Origin: Accumulibacter sp031732795
Lineage (GTDB): Bacteria > Pseudomonadota > Gammaproteobacteria > Burkholderiales > Rhodocyclaceae
DNA length: 64,000 nt
Reading direction: 5' to 3'
Assembly: GCA_031732795.1 (NCBI GenBank)
Contig: JAVMKC010000115.1
Location: 62,001-126,000 of the forward strand
Both the position numbers and the translations under genes were made by a program. Position 1 is the stretch's first letter; each line of letters opens with the position of its first letter. The notes beneath the pieces were generated by a model. The model ran no database searches. It was not told the DNA's origin and saw only the letters and a list, made by a program, of their open reading frames with translations. Positions 54,044 to 61,761 of the stretch are shown piece by piece.

Positions 54044-55264
54044 GTGAATCGACACGCCATCGTCATCGGTGCCGGCTTGGCCGGCAGCAGCGTCGCCGAG
54101 CGGCTGGCGGCACGCGGCTGGACGATCGACGTCGTCGATCAGGCGCCGGCGGCAGGGCAGGGGGCTTCCGGCAATCTGGCCGGCGTTTTTCGTCCGTTGC
54201 CGTCTCTGGACGACAACCGGCTGGCGCAATTGACCCGCGCCGCTTTCCGTTGGGCGGAGGCGCATTTTGCGACCTTGCAGACGGAGGGATGGCCCCTGCG
54301 CTGGGCGCGGACCGGCGTCTTGCATCTGGCGCGCGATGACGTCCAGGCGTTGACGCAGCGTCAGGTGGTCGACCGGCAGGCCGCGCTTCATGACGGGTTG
54401 TCCTTTGTCGACCGACGAGCAGCCAGCGAATTGGCCGGCTGGCTGGTGCCCATCGGCGGCTGGTGGTTCGCGCGGGGGGGCTGGGTCGATCCGTCTTCAT
54501 TGTGCCGCGCCAATCTGGCGCGGCATGGTTTGGCGGTGCGTTGCCGTTTCGGTTGCCGGATCACCGAGATCGCCCACGATGGACAGTCGTGGCGGATCAT
54601 CGATTCCACCGGCGGCGACGTCGCCAGTGCGCCGGTGCTGATCGTGGCCAACGCCGGCGCAGCGCGCGATTTTGCGCCGACCCGGCATCTGCCGCTGCGC
54701 GACGCGCGCGGTCAAGTGTCTCATTTGCCGGCGGTCGCCGGCAGCGCGCCGCAAATCGTCGTTTGCCGGGGCGCTTATGTCACGCCGGCGATCGATGGTC
54801 TGCGTTGCGCCGGGGCGACGTTCGCCATCGACGCCGACCGGCATGCGGATCAGACGCCGACGCCGGCTGCGCATCTCGAAAACCTGGCCCGGCTCGATTT
54901 CATGCTGCCGGGGTTCGGCGCCGGACTGACGCCGGCCATGCTCGGCGGCCGGGTCGGCTGTCGTCCGATGTCGCCGGACCGTCTGCCGATGGTCGGGGCG
55001 GTGGCCGACGCCGCGGCGATCGATTCGCGCCGATCGTTGTCGAAGTCGACTGAACTGCCGCGTCTGCCCGGTCTGTACCTCATCAACGGTTTCGGTGCCC
55101 GCGGTCTGGTGTGGTCGACGCTGGCCGGAGAGTTGTTGGCGTGCCAGATTACCGGCGAAAATCCGCCACTGTCCGCCGAACTGCTCGGCGCGCTCGATCC
55201 CGGCCGCTTCCTGCGCCGTGGCCGTCGCGGCTCCGCTCATCCGGTCGATTCTCGTACCGCTTGA
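54044..55264 (+). CDS. FAD-dependent cmnm5s2U34 oxidoreductase domain protein (MnmC C-terminal type)
   Basis: A 406-residue flavoprotein of the DAO family: HAIVIGAGLAGSSVAERLAARGW at the start, GASGNLAGVFRPLPSLDDN, then PLRDARGQVSHLP and a C-terminal YLINGFGARGLVWSTLAGELLACQITGENPPL, all typical of the oxidase half of MnmC, which removes the carboxymethyl group from cmnm5(s2)U34 of tRNA. The N-terminal methyltransferase half of bifunctional MnmC is not present. Start GTG, placed in a small duplicated GGCGGTGAATC unit (54029-54050), so the exact start is uncertain. It follows lysS by 39 bases. Confidence 0.8.
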   Translation: MNRHAIVIGAGLAGSSVAERLAARGWTIDVVDQAPAAGQGASGNLAGVFRPLPSLDDNRLAQLTRAAFRWAEAHFATLQTEGWPLRWARTGVLHLARDDVQALTQRQVVDRQAALHDGLSFVDRRAASELAGWLVPIGGWWFARGGWVDPSSLCRANLARHGLAVRCRFGCRITEIAHDGQSWRIIDSTGGDVASAPVLIVANAGAARDFAPTRHLPLRDARGQVSHLPAVAGSAPQIVVCRGAYVTPAIDGLRCAGATFAIDADRHADQTPTPAAHLENLARLDFMLPGFGAGLTPAMLGGRVGCRPMSPDRLPMVGAVADAAAIDSRRSLSKSTELPRLPGLYLINGFGARGLVWSTLAGELLACQITGENPPLSAELLGALDPGRFLRRGRRGSAHPVDSRTA

Positions 55265-55500
55265 GAACCGTCTTCAGAAAGCAATCCGGTTTCGTGGACC
55301 AGATTGAGTTAATTGAATGAAAATTTCACGGCGCGTCTAGCATACTTGGGGGAGACTTGCAATTCCTTGGTTAAGAACACATTTGATTACCAGGTGGTAC
55401 GCTGATCGGCGGGTCGGCGCGGCGTGGCGCAGCAATGCGCGGCCGATCGATCCGCGGTGCCGATCAGAGTTGGTGAATAAAATTTTTCGAGGATTGCTCA

Positions 55501-55953
55501 ATGGCTGTTAAGCAGCTTTCGCTGAATTCGCTGGTCGGCTTGCCGGTTTCGCACGTCTGGTTTGGTCATGGGTCGGCCCTGTTTCTGGAGTTGGGGCCGT
55601 TGTCTGAAAGTCGCCTGCAGGATGGGTCCTTGGCTAACCCTAAAGGAAGCGTCACGGTGATGGCCGATTTCGGCTGGCGGATCGAAAAACCGCGATCGAT
55701 CGCCTGTGGCAGCGGTGATTCGAAGGCGCGCTGCACGGCCGTGGCCCGCAAACTGGTGGGAGCGATGATTGCCGACGCGCAGGTGGTCGGCCGCATTCCG
55801 GAACTGTACCTCGAATTCTCGTCAGGCTTGTGGCTGCAGACCTTCAGTCATTACCAGGGGCAACCGACCTGGACGATCTTTTTCAATGCCCGCGGTTGCG
55901 GTTCCTTGTGTGTCAAGGCCGGCCAGTTGCGGCTCGATAAGCGCCGCGACTGA
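55501..55953 (+). CDS. Hypothetical protein
   Basis: A 150-residue soluble protein I do not recognise. It opens MAVKQLSLNSLVGLPVSHVW and reads as a compact alpha/beta protein (FGHGSALFLELGPLSE; GSVTVMADFGWRIEKPRSIACGSG; ELYLEFSSGLWLQTFSHYQG; TWTIFFNARGCGSLCVKAGQ). The start is well placed after an AT-rich leader at 55440-55500 (GGTGAATAAAATTTTTCGAGG). No membrane span or signal peptide. Convergent with the flavocytochrome gene at 55975. Confidence 0.65.
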   Translation: MAVKQLSLNSLVGLPVSHVWFGHGSALFLELGPLSESRLQDGSLANPKGSVTVMADFGWRIEKPRSIACGSGDSKARCTAVARKLVGAMIADAQVVGRIPELYLEFSSGLWLQTFSHYQGQPTWTIFFNARGCGSLCVKAGQLRLDKRRD

Positions 55954-55974
55954 AACCCAGCGCGCTCGAGGCGT

Positions 55975-57300
55975 TCAACGCAGAATGAACGCCTCCTGAT
56001 GAAAACGCAGAGCGCCGGCCGGTGAACACAGGCGCAAGCCGGCGTGCAAAGCGTCGGCCAATCCGGCCGGACCGCAGTACCAGATGTCTACAGGTTGTTG
56101 TCGACCGTTGGGCTCGACGAGTTGCTCGGCAGTCAGTCGTTCGCCCTGACGGTCGCCATGCAGATGCAGGGCGACGCCTGGCAGACGAGCGGTCAGGGCC
56201 CGCAAATGGCTGACGAAAGGATCGCTCTCCCGATCCACGGTGCAGTAATGCAGATCAGCCGTCGGCGCTTGGCCGGGGTTGCTGGCCAAGGCATCCAGCC
56301 AGGCCAGAAACGGTGTGACGCCGATTCCACCGGCAATCCAGATCTGCCGTGCATTTCCCCGGTGGCGCGCCCATTCGAAACGGCCGTAAGGGCCTTCGAC
56401 AGTGATGTTCTGGCCGATCGACACCTGTTCGCTGAGACGCCGGGTGTAATCGCCGAGAGCTTTGATCTGAAAAGTCAGCCGTCCGTCACCATGGTCGGCG
56501 CTGGCGATGGTGAATGGATGCGCGCCTTCGGCGGGGTCGAAGGTGACGAAAGCGAACTGTCCAGGACGATGTCCGGGCCAGGGGGTGGAGAGTTCGACGG
56601 TGATGCCGAGAATCTCGCGGGTCGGCTGCTCGATAGCGACGATTTTGCCGTTCACCTTGCGTGAACGACCAATCCAGCCGGCCAGAGAACGCACGCTGCC
56701 GTTGATGCCGGCAACCAGCAACAAGGCCAACAGTACGCCCGCCGGTTGACGCCAGTAAGCGCTCGGCAACAACAGGACGGCATGAAAGGCGACCAGCAGG
56801 TACAGCAACGGCATCACCCGATGCAGCAGGCGCCAGTAGCGGTACGGGAAGCGCCGCCAGAGAGTGATTGCCAACATCGCCAACAAGGCGTAAATCGCCC
56901 ATTCGCCCACTTCCTTGGCCAGATGGTGCAGTTCGCCGAACGGTGGACCGAATTTTTCCTGAGCAACGCGCCCGGCCCGACCGATCCAGGCCTTGATCGG
57001 CCCGTCGGACAGTTCGATCAGCCAATGGGCTATCGCGAAAATGCCGGCCAGGATGCCGGCCCATTTGTGCGTGCGATACACGCGGTCCATGCCGCCGAGT
57101 GGTGTTTCCAGCCAGCGTGGCCGAGTGGCCAGATACAGGGTCAGCGACATCATTGCCACCGCCAACAAGCCGCTGAGGTGCAAACCGTGCTGGCGCATGA
57201 CCCACAAAGGCGCACCGACCAGCGCTGGGCCGTCGATGACGCTCCAGCCCCAGCCGAGGGCGACGAGGGCGATCAGAGAAGCAAGCAGGAGGTTCATCAA
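55975..57300 (-). CDS. Ferric-reductase-like flavocytochrome (membrane heme b, FAD and NAD(P) domains)
   Basis: A 441-residue electron-transfer protein. The N-terminal half has six hydrophobic helices with His residues in THKWAGILAGIFAIAHWLIEL and YRYWRLLHRVMPLLYLLVAFHA that can hold two b hemes (ferric reductase transmembrane domain). From about residue 215 a ferredoxin-NADP reductase-like domain follows: RPGQFAFVTF and HPFTIASADHGDGRL for FAD, IWIAGGIGVTPFLAWL and DIWYCGPAGLADAL for NAD(P). It moves electrons between NAD(P)H and the periplasmic side. It is the last gene of a minus-strand run with DHC and SHP-type cytochromes, so it may be their electron donor. Confidence 0.87.
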   Translation of the reverse strand: MMNLLLASLIALVALGWGWSVIDGPALVGAPLWVMRQHGLHLSGLLAVAMMSLTLYLATRPRWLETPLGGMDRVYRTHKWAGILAGIFAIAHWLIELSDGPIKAWIGRAGRVAQEKFGPPFGELHHLAKEVGEWAIYALLAMLAITLWRRFPYRYWRLLHRVMPLLYLLVAFHAVLLLPSAYWRQPAGVLLALLLVAGINGSVRSLAGWIGRSRKVNGKIVAIEQPTREILGITVELSTPWPGHRPGQFAFVTFDPAEGAHPFTIASADHGDGRLTFQIKALGDYTRRLSEQVSIGQNITVEGPYGRFEWARHRGNARQIWIAGGIGVTPFLAWLDALASNPGQAPTADLHYCTVDRESDPFVSHLRALTARLPGVALHLHGDRQGERLTAEQLVEPNGRQQPVDIWYCGPAGLADALHAGLRLCSPAGALRFHQEAFILR

Positions 57301-57414
57301 AATTTCACTCCGGTTGAAAGCTTTCCTTTTCAGGGGGACATCACTCGGTCAATCGGGCCGGGGCGGCCGGCTCCGGGAGAGTGCGGCGACCGACAGGCCG
57401 GGCACCGACGACGG

Positions 57415-57900
57415 TCAATCGTCGAAGTAGCCGCGTTCGGCGTCGCGATGGCACGCCGGGCAGTTGGCTTTGCTGCGCACCTCCTTGTGTTGCCATTCCT
57501 GGCTTTTCACTTTGCGATGTTCCTTGACCCAGCGTGGCAGTTCGGTGATGCGCAGCGGCGGGTCGACGGTCGAAACGCCGCGCAGCAGCTTTTCCGAATA
57601 GCGGGCACCGCCGGTATCGCCGGCATTGGCGGTCAGATAATTCCGGATGCGGTTGGCGGTGGCCGGGTCGACACTGGCGTCGTCACCGAAATGATTCTTC
57701 AAGCCGGCCATCAGACGCTGCCAGGACGACGACGGCAGCATCGACGGCGGAAAAGCCAGATGACAACTGCCGCACTCCTCCTTGACCAGCGCGTCGGTTA
57801 CCGGCGGGTAGTAATGGCCACCGGCTCGGGCAATCTGGAACAGCATCGCCGAAGCGAGCACCGCCAGCAGGCCGAACCCCATCGAGCGGAAATAACGCAT
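57415..57900 (-). CDS. Diheme cytochrome c (DHC type)
   Basis: A 161-residue periplasmic diheme cytochrome, the redox partner of SHP in the purple bacterium system. A signal peptide (LLAVLASAMLFQIARA) is followed by heme motifs CGSCH at 43-47 and CPACH at 147-151, separated by ~100 residues as in DHC. PPSMLPSSSWQRLMAGLKNHFGDDASVD is the family segment after the first heme. The start MRYFRSMG is taken over an upstream in-frame ATG at 57918 that lies in a duplicated leader. Same strand as the flavocytochrome (114-base gap). Confidence 0.88.
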   Translation of the reverse strand: MRYFRSMGFGLLAVLASAMLFQIARAGGHYYPPVTDALVKEECGSCHLAFPPSMLPSSSWQRLMAGLKNHFGDDASVDPATANRIRNYLTANAGDTGGARYSEKLLRGVSTVDPPLRITELPRWVKEHRKVKSQEWQHKEVRSKANCPACHRDAERGYFDD

Positions 57901-57914
57901 TTCATCCTCCGTAA

Positions 57915-58226
57915 TCATATGCTTGCGGAACGGTTTGCCGGTTTCCGGCGCTCCGCATTTTCCTGAATCTCTTGAATTTCACGGTTCCCAGAGCTTGCCT
58001 CGGGGAACCACTCCTGGACGCTCTGGCTTTCTTGCCCAATCCGGTCGGAAAAACGGAACAGACGCCCGAAAGCCGGCAGTTCGAAAACCGGGGTTGCCAA
58101 GGTCGATCGGGGTAACCAGGGAAAGGTGGACCGTGGAAAGCAGGGCAACAGCATCGTCGATACGGCGATCGCCAGCAGAAAAAGCATTTCCGGACGGTAA
58201 TGGCGCATCTGATTCTCCGTAGTCAT
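57915..58226 (-). pseudogene. Small ORF derived from a duplicated cytochrome leader
   Basis: A 103-codon frame whose first ~28 residues (MTTENQMRHYRPEMLFLLAIAVSTMLL) mirror those of the DHC gene start (MITEDEMRYFRSMGFGLLAVLASAMLF). The rest has no CXXCH and no recognisable fold, and it overlaps the DHC leader. It looks like a remnant of a duplicated cytochrome gene, or a leader peptide; a true small exported protein cannot be excluded. Confidence 0.55.
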
Positions 58227-58242
58227 GGTCTTGCGGAACGAT

Positions 58243-58668
58243 TCAACGCTGAAACAGCCAGCTCAACCAATCGCCTTTCTCCCGAACGCTGCATTCGCGG
58301 CCCAGCACTTCGTTGCAATTGCGTTTGAACCATTTTTCGACTTTTGCCGGATCGCTGTAGCGGGACGGTGACGACGACACCGCCATCGGTTCGATATCCT
58401 TGCCGGTCAGCGTCCGTCCGCGCTGTCGTGGGTCGCCGCCGTGGCAGGTGCGGCATGACGGGGTGTCGGCTTTGCCGCCGGCGAAACGCTGGCCGTAGAA
58501 CGCCTCGCCGCGGGCCGCCGAAAAGCCGCTGAACCCCGGATCGGCTTGCTTGGCGGCCGCGGCGTAGCCTGCGAGAATGTCGTCCCGCGGCGCCGCAGTT
58601 AGTGCGAGGGGGAGCGAAAGAAAAATCAGACCGGCCAGCGCGAGCCATCGGCGGCGGACGGCGGTCAT
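58243..58668 (-). CDS. SHP-type oxygen-binding cytochrome c (DUF1924)
   Basis: A 141-residue periplasmic cytochrome. A signal peptide (residues ~1-26, ALTA-APR) precedes the DUF1924 domain: DILAGYAAAAKQADPGFSGF, SAARGEAFYGQRFAGGKADTPS, the heme motif CRTCH at 72-76, DIEPMAVSSSPSRYSDP, and KWFKRNCNEVLGRECSVREKGDWLSWL. This is the family of Sphaeroides heme protein (SHP), in which an Asn of the RNCN segment replaces Met as distal ligand and the two Cys form a disulfide. It is the first gene of the SHP-DHC-flavocytochrome run. The longer frame start at 58779 puts 37 charged residues before the signal peptide and is rejected. Confidence 0.85.
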   Translation of the reverse strand: MTAVRRRWLALAGLIFLSLPLALTAAPRDDILAGYAAAAKQADPGFSGFSAARGEAFYGQRFAGGKADTPSCRTCHGGDPRQRGRTLTGKDIEPMAVSSSPSRYSDPAKVEKWFKRNCNEVLGRECSVREKGDWLSWLFQR

Positions 58669-58828
58669 GAAAATCCGGCTCGGGTGGCAAACCTCTTTCT
58701 TCGCGTGGATGTTCAGACTTGGGCGCGGCGCCATCTTTTCCAAGCGCTTGCGCTGGTTCACGGGCGTGGATTGAGACATGATCGGAACTCCTCATCGATT
58801 CGACGGCGCCCAGTTTGCCCGTTCTTGG

Positions 58829-58868
58829 CTGAACGCCGCCTGAAGCGTCCGTTCATCACCGGTTCATC
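58829..58868. promoter_or_regulatory. Paired direct repeats in the shp/pepSY divergent promoter region
   Basis: CTGAA at 58829 and 58840 (reading TTCAG-N6-TTCAG on the minus strand) and GTTCATC at 58851 and 58862 on the plus strand all sit on an 11-base period. Such tandem half-sites one helical turn apart are the usual binding pattern of OmpR-type response regulators; here one pair faces each divergent unit. The adjacent two-component system is the natural candidate. Confidence 0.55.
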
Positions 58869-58890
58869 TTCACGGGGGTAAAACACAGGG

Positions 58891-59238
58891 ATGAACAAGA
58901 GATGGCTCTTTCTCGTGGCGGTGTTGCTCGCCATCGGCGGATCGCCCGTCGGCCGGGCCGACGACGGCGATCACGATCGGGCCCGGCAGGCCATGGAAGC
59001 CGGCGAAGTGCTGCCGTTGCCGAAAATTCTGCAGGCCGTCGAACGCGATCACCCCGGTCGGGTACTTGGTGTCGAACTCGAACGCCACCGTCAGCGCTGG
59101 ATTTACGAAATCAAGATGTTGCGAAACGATGGTCGTCTGTTGAAACTGAAAGTGGATGCCCGCGAAGCGACGATTCTTGCCGTCAAGGGACGCGACGGCA
59201 GTGGCCGGCACGGACTTTCTGGGCCAGCCGATCATTGA
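58891..59238 (+). CDS. PepSY-domain exported protein
   Basis: A 115-residue periplasmic protein. Signal peptide (LFLVAVLLAIGGSPVGRA, to residue ~22), then one PepSY domain: QAMEAGEVLPLPKILQAVERDHPGRVLGVELERHRQRWIYEIKMLRNDGRLLKLKVDARE (described here in parts: the KILQAVE helix, the VLGVELE strand and the WIYEIK strand). Such proteins commonly sit next to sensor kinases and cytochromes, and may tune signalling. First gene of the three-gene unit with the regulator starting 10 bases after its stop. Confidence 0.88.
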   Translation: MNKRWLFLVAVLLAIGGSPVGRADDGDHDRARQAMEAGEVLPLPKILQAVERDHPGRVLGVELERHRQRWIYEIKMLRNDGRLLKLKVDAREATILAVKGRDGSGRHGLSGPADH

Positions 59239-59248
59239 GGAACGAACG

Positions 59249-59920
59249 ATGCGCCTGCTGCTCGTCGAAGACGATCCGATCCTGCGCCAACAACTCGTCG
59301 AAGCGTTACAGGCGGCGGCGTACGTCGTCGATAGCGCCGACAACGGTATCGATGGCCGTCATCTTGGCGAGAACGAAGCCTACGAGGCGGTGATTCTCGA
59401 TCTCGGCCTGCCGCAGCTCGATGGCTTGACCGTGCTGCGCCACTGGCGGCGTATCGGCAAGACGATGCCGGTGTTGATCCTCACCGCGCGCGACAGTTGG
59501 CACGAAAAAGTCGCCGGCATCGACGCCGGTGCCGATGACTACCTGACCAAACCGTTTCACATCGAAGAGTTGCTCGCCCGCCTGCGGGCGTTGATCCGGC
59601 GGGCCGGAGGGCACGCCAGTGCCGAACTGGGCTGCGGACCGCTGACTCTCGATACCCGCAACGGCCGGGCGACGGTGAACGGACGGGCGCTGACCCTGAC
59701 CAGTCATGAATATCGCTTGCTGACCTATCTGCTGTTGCACCGCGAACAGATCGTCTCGCGCAGCGAGCTGGTCGAGCACCTTTACGCGCAGGATTTCGAT
59801 CGCGACTCGAACACCGTCGAAGTTTTCATCGCCCGCCTGCGCAAGAAATTGCCGCCGGGGCTGATCGAAACCGTTCGTGGATTGGGCTATCGGCTCAGCG
59901 CGTCGCCTCCGTCGCAATGA
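59249..59920 (+). CDS. OmpR-family two-component response regulator
   Basis: A 223-residue regulator of the QseB/PmrA/PhoP type. Receiver domain (1-120): acidic D8/D9, phosphoacceptor D51 in ILDLGLPQLDG, and the LTKPF lysine near 101. Winged-helix DNA-binding domain (~125-220) with LTSHEYRLLTYLLLH, SRSELVEHLY and SNTVEVFIARLRKKL. It overlaps the histidine kinase by four bases (ATGA). Likely binds the 11-base repeats upstream of pepSY and shp. Confidence 0.95.
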   Translation: MRLLLVEDDPILRQQLVEALQAAAYVVDSADNGIDGRHLGENEAYEAVILDLGLPQLDGLTVLRHWRRIGKTMPVLILTARDSWHEKVAGIDAGADDYLTKPFHIEELLARLRALIRRAGGHASAELGCGPLTLDTRNGRATVNGRALTLTSHEYRLLTYLLLHREQIVSRSELVEHLYAQDFDRDSNTVEVFIARLRKKLPPGLIETVRGLGYRLSASPPSQ

Positions 59921-61335
59921 ATCTGTTGGCCGCGCGCCGGTCGTTGCGCCTGCGTTTGTTCGTTGGCACCGTCAGTTGGATCGTCGTCTCATTGGTCGCC
60001 ACCGGCTGGGGATTGAGCGCGCTGTTCCGCCAGCACGTCGAAACGCAATTCCTGGCCGAACTCAACCGCCATCTCGACCAATTGACCGTTCAACTGGCGG
60101 TAGACGCGCAGGGGCGCCCGACGCTCAACGCCGCCTTGAGCGATCCGCGTTGGCAACGGCCGTATTCCGGCCTGTACTGGCAGATCGACGCACTCGATGG
60201 GGCGGGTGCCGCCCGGCCGGCGGTGCTGCGCTCGCGCTCGCTGTGGGATGTCATTCTCGTTGCACCGGCGGATAGTCCCGTCGATGGCCAGACTCATCAA
60301 CACCGCCTGCTCGGCCCGAACCAGCGTCCATTGACGGCCATCGAGCGACAAATCCGACTCGGCGACGAAGACGAATCGGCCACGGCGACCCATCCCCGAG
60401 CCTTTCGTCTGCTGGTTGCTGCCGAGCAGGATCTGCTGGCCGAACCGCTGAGCCGCTTCAACGGCGCCTTGTGGCTGGCGCTCGGTGTCCTCGGCAGCGG
60501 GTTGGCGATCGCCGCGCTGATCCAGGTGATCATCGGTCTGGCGCCTTTGCACACGCTGCACGCCGCGCTGGCGCAGGTGCGCGAGGGCGAAGCCGACACC
60601 TTGCAAGGCGAATTTCCAGCGGAAGTGATGCCGCTGGTCGATGAGTTCAATCACGTGCTGGCTCAGAACGCCGCGGTTGTCGATCGCGCCCGCACCCAGG
60701 CCGGCAATCTGGCGCACGCGCTGAAAACGCCGCTCAGCGTGCTGGCCAACGCCGCTGCCACTCCGGGCGGTGAAGACAACGATCTAGCGAAACAGGTCCG
60801 GCAGCAGGTCGGCATCGCCAACCAACAGGTGCAATACCATCTCTCCAGAGCCCAGCGCGCGGCGTCTGTCCGTCTGAGCGGCGCGCGGACGGCGCTGTCG
60901 CCGGCGGTCGACGGTCTGTTGCGAACGATGCGCCGTTTGCATGCCGCGAAATCGCTCGAACTGCGGTGGCAGCCGCCGGCAACGGCGCTGGCGTTTCGCG
61001 GTGAAGAACAGGATCTGCAGGAAATGCTCGGCAATCTGCTCGACAACGCCTGCAAATGGGCACGCGCGCGAGTCGAGATCAGCGCGCACAGCCAGGGAAA
61101 GGCATTGATCGTCGAGGTCGATGACGACGGACCGGGAATTGCTGTCGAACTCCGCGCGGCCGTTCTGCGCCGCGGGGTTCGCGCCGACGAGCGGACACCG
61201 GGAAGCGGCCTCGGTCTGGCGATTGTCGATGAACTGGCGCAGCTTTATCGGGGAGAACTGCAACTGGCCGAATCCCCGCTGGGCGGTTTGCGCGCGCGGC
61301 TGACCTTGCCTGGCGCCATGTCACGAGTGGCGTGA
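59917..61335 (+). CDS. Two-component sensor histidine kinase (PhoQ-like)
   Basis: A 472-residue membrane kinase. TM1 (~12-32, LFVGTVSWIVVSLVATGWGL), a ~135-residue periplasmic sensor region, TM2 (~186-206, ALGVLGSGLAIAALIQVIIG), a HAMP-like linker, the phosphoacceptor H267 in NLAHALKTPLSVL, and the HATPase domain with the N box LLDNACKWA, G1 DDDGPGI and G2 GSGLGLAIV. The sensor region has no obvious ligand motif. It is the last gene of the pepSY-RR-HK unit and is not followed by an obvious terminator. Confidence 0.94.
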   Translation: MNLLAARRSLRLRLFVGTVSWIVVSLVATGWGLSALFRQHVETQFLAELNRHLDQLTVQLAVDAQGRPTLNAALSDPRWQRPYSGLYWQIDALDGAGAARPAVLRSRSLWDVILVAPADSPVDGQTHQHRLLGPNQRPLTAIERQIRLGDEDESATATHPRAFRLLVAAEQDLLAEPLSRFNGALWLALGVLGSGLAIAALIQVIIGLAPLHTLHAALAQVREGEADTLQGEFPAEVMPLVDEFNHVLAQNAAVVDRARTQAGNLAHALKTPLSVLANAAATPGGEDNDLAKQVRQQVGIANQQVQYHLSRAQRAASVRLSGARTALSPAVDGLLRTMRRLHAAKSLELRWQPPATALAFRGEEQDLQEMLGNLLDNACKWARARVEISAHSQGKALIVEVDDDGPGIAVELRAAVLRRGVRADERTPGSGLGLAIVDELAQLYRGELQLAESPLGGLRARLTLPGAMSRVA

Positions 61336-61761
61336 AGGCGGGGGAGGGCGCTGCTTACCGTTCTTCGGACGTTCGTTCGACACAAAAGCACGCATATTTT
61401 CGGGAGACTGTCGGACTTGAGCGATCGTCGTGGGGGTAAGGCGAGGACGGTTCCTGCCGATTTCGATGCCGATCGTGGGTCTGGTCAACGAAAAACGGGA
61501 AAAATGAACCGCTTTTCCGCCGGGCGGAGGCACCGACCAGGCTCGTCGGCAAAGTCGATCGCCCGACATTCGTATGGACGACGAATGCCGGGCGATCCTG
61601 GATTTTGGAAAACGGCGGGCTGCCGGTTATTGCACCCGCTGAAGGCAGCCCCGGAGCTGCTTCCCGCCGCTGCGGGATCGATTCGATCCGTCCGGCGCCG
61701 TCTGGAAGGACGGCTTTATGCCGGACGGCGATGTCGCGCGGGCCCCGCTTTTTCGATCCGC
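61336..61761. other. Convergent intergenic region
   Basis: 426 bases between the histidine kinase and lctP, both of which end here. There is no credible gene. GTCCGGC...GCCGGAC encloses GCCGTC/GACGGC stems at about 61687-61723 that could end the leftward lctP transcript, although no T run is present. Confidence 0.45.

Noticed and set aside
52424..54391. 655-codon frame opposite lysS and the start of the MnmC-like gene
   Set aside because: Runs across two genes with strong homology on the other strand and shows no domain.
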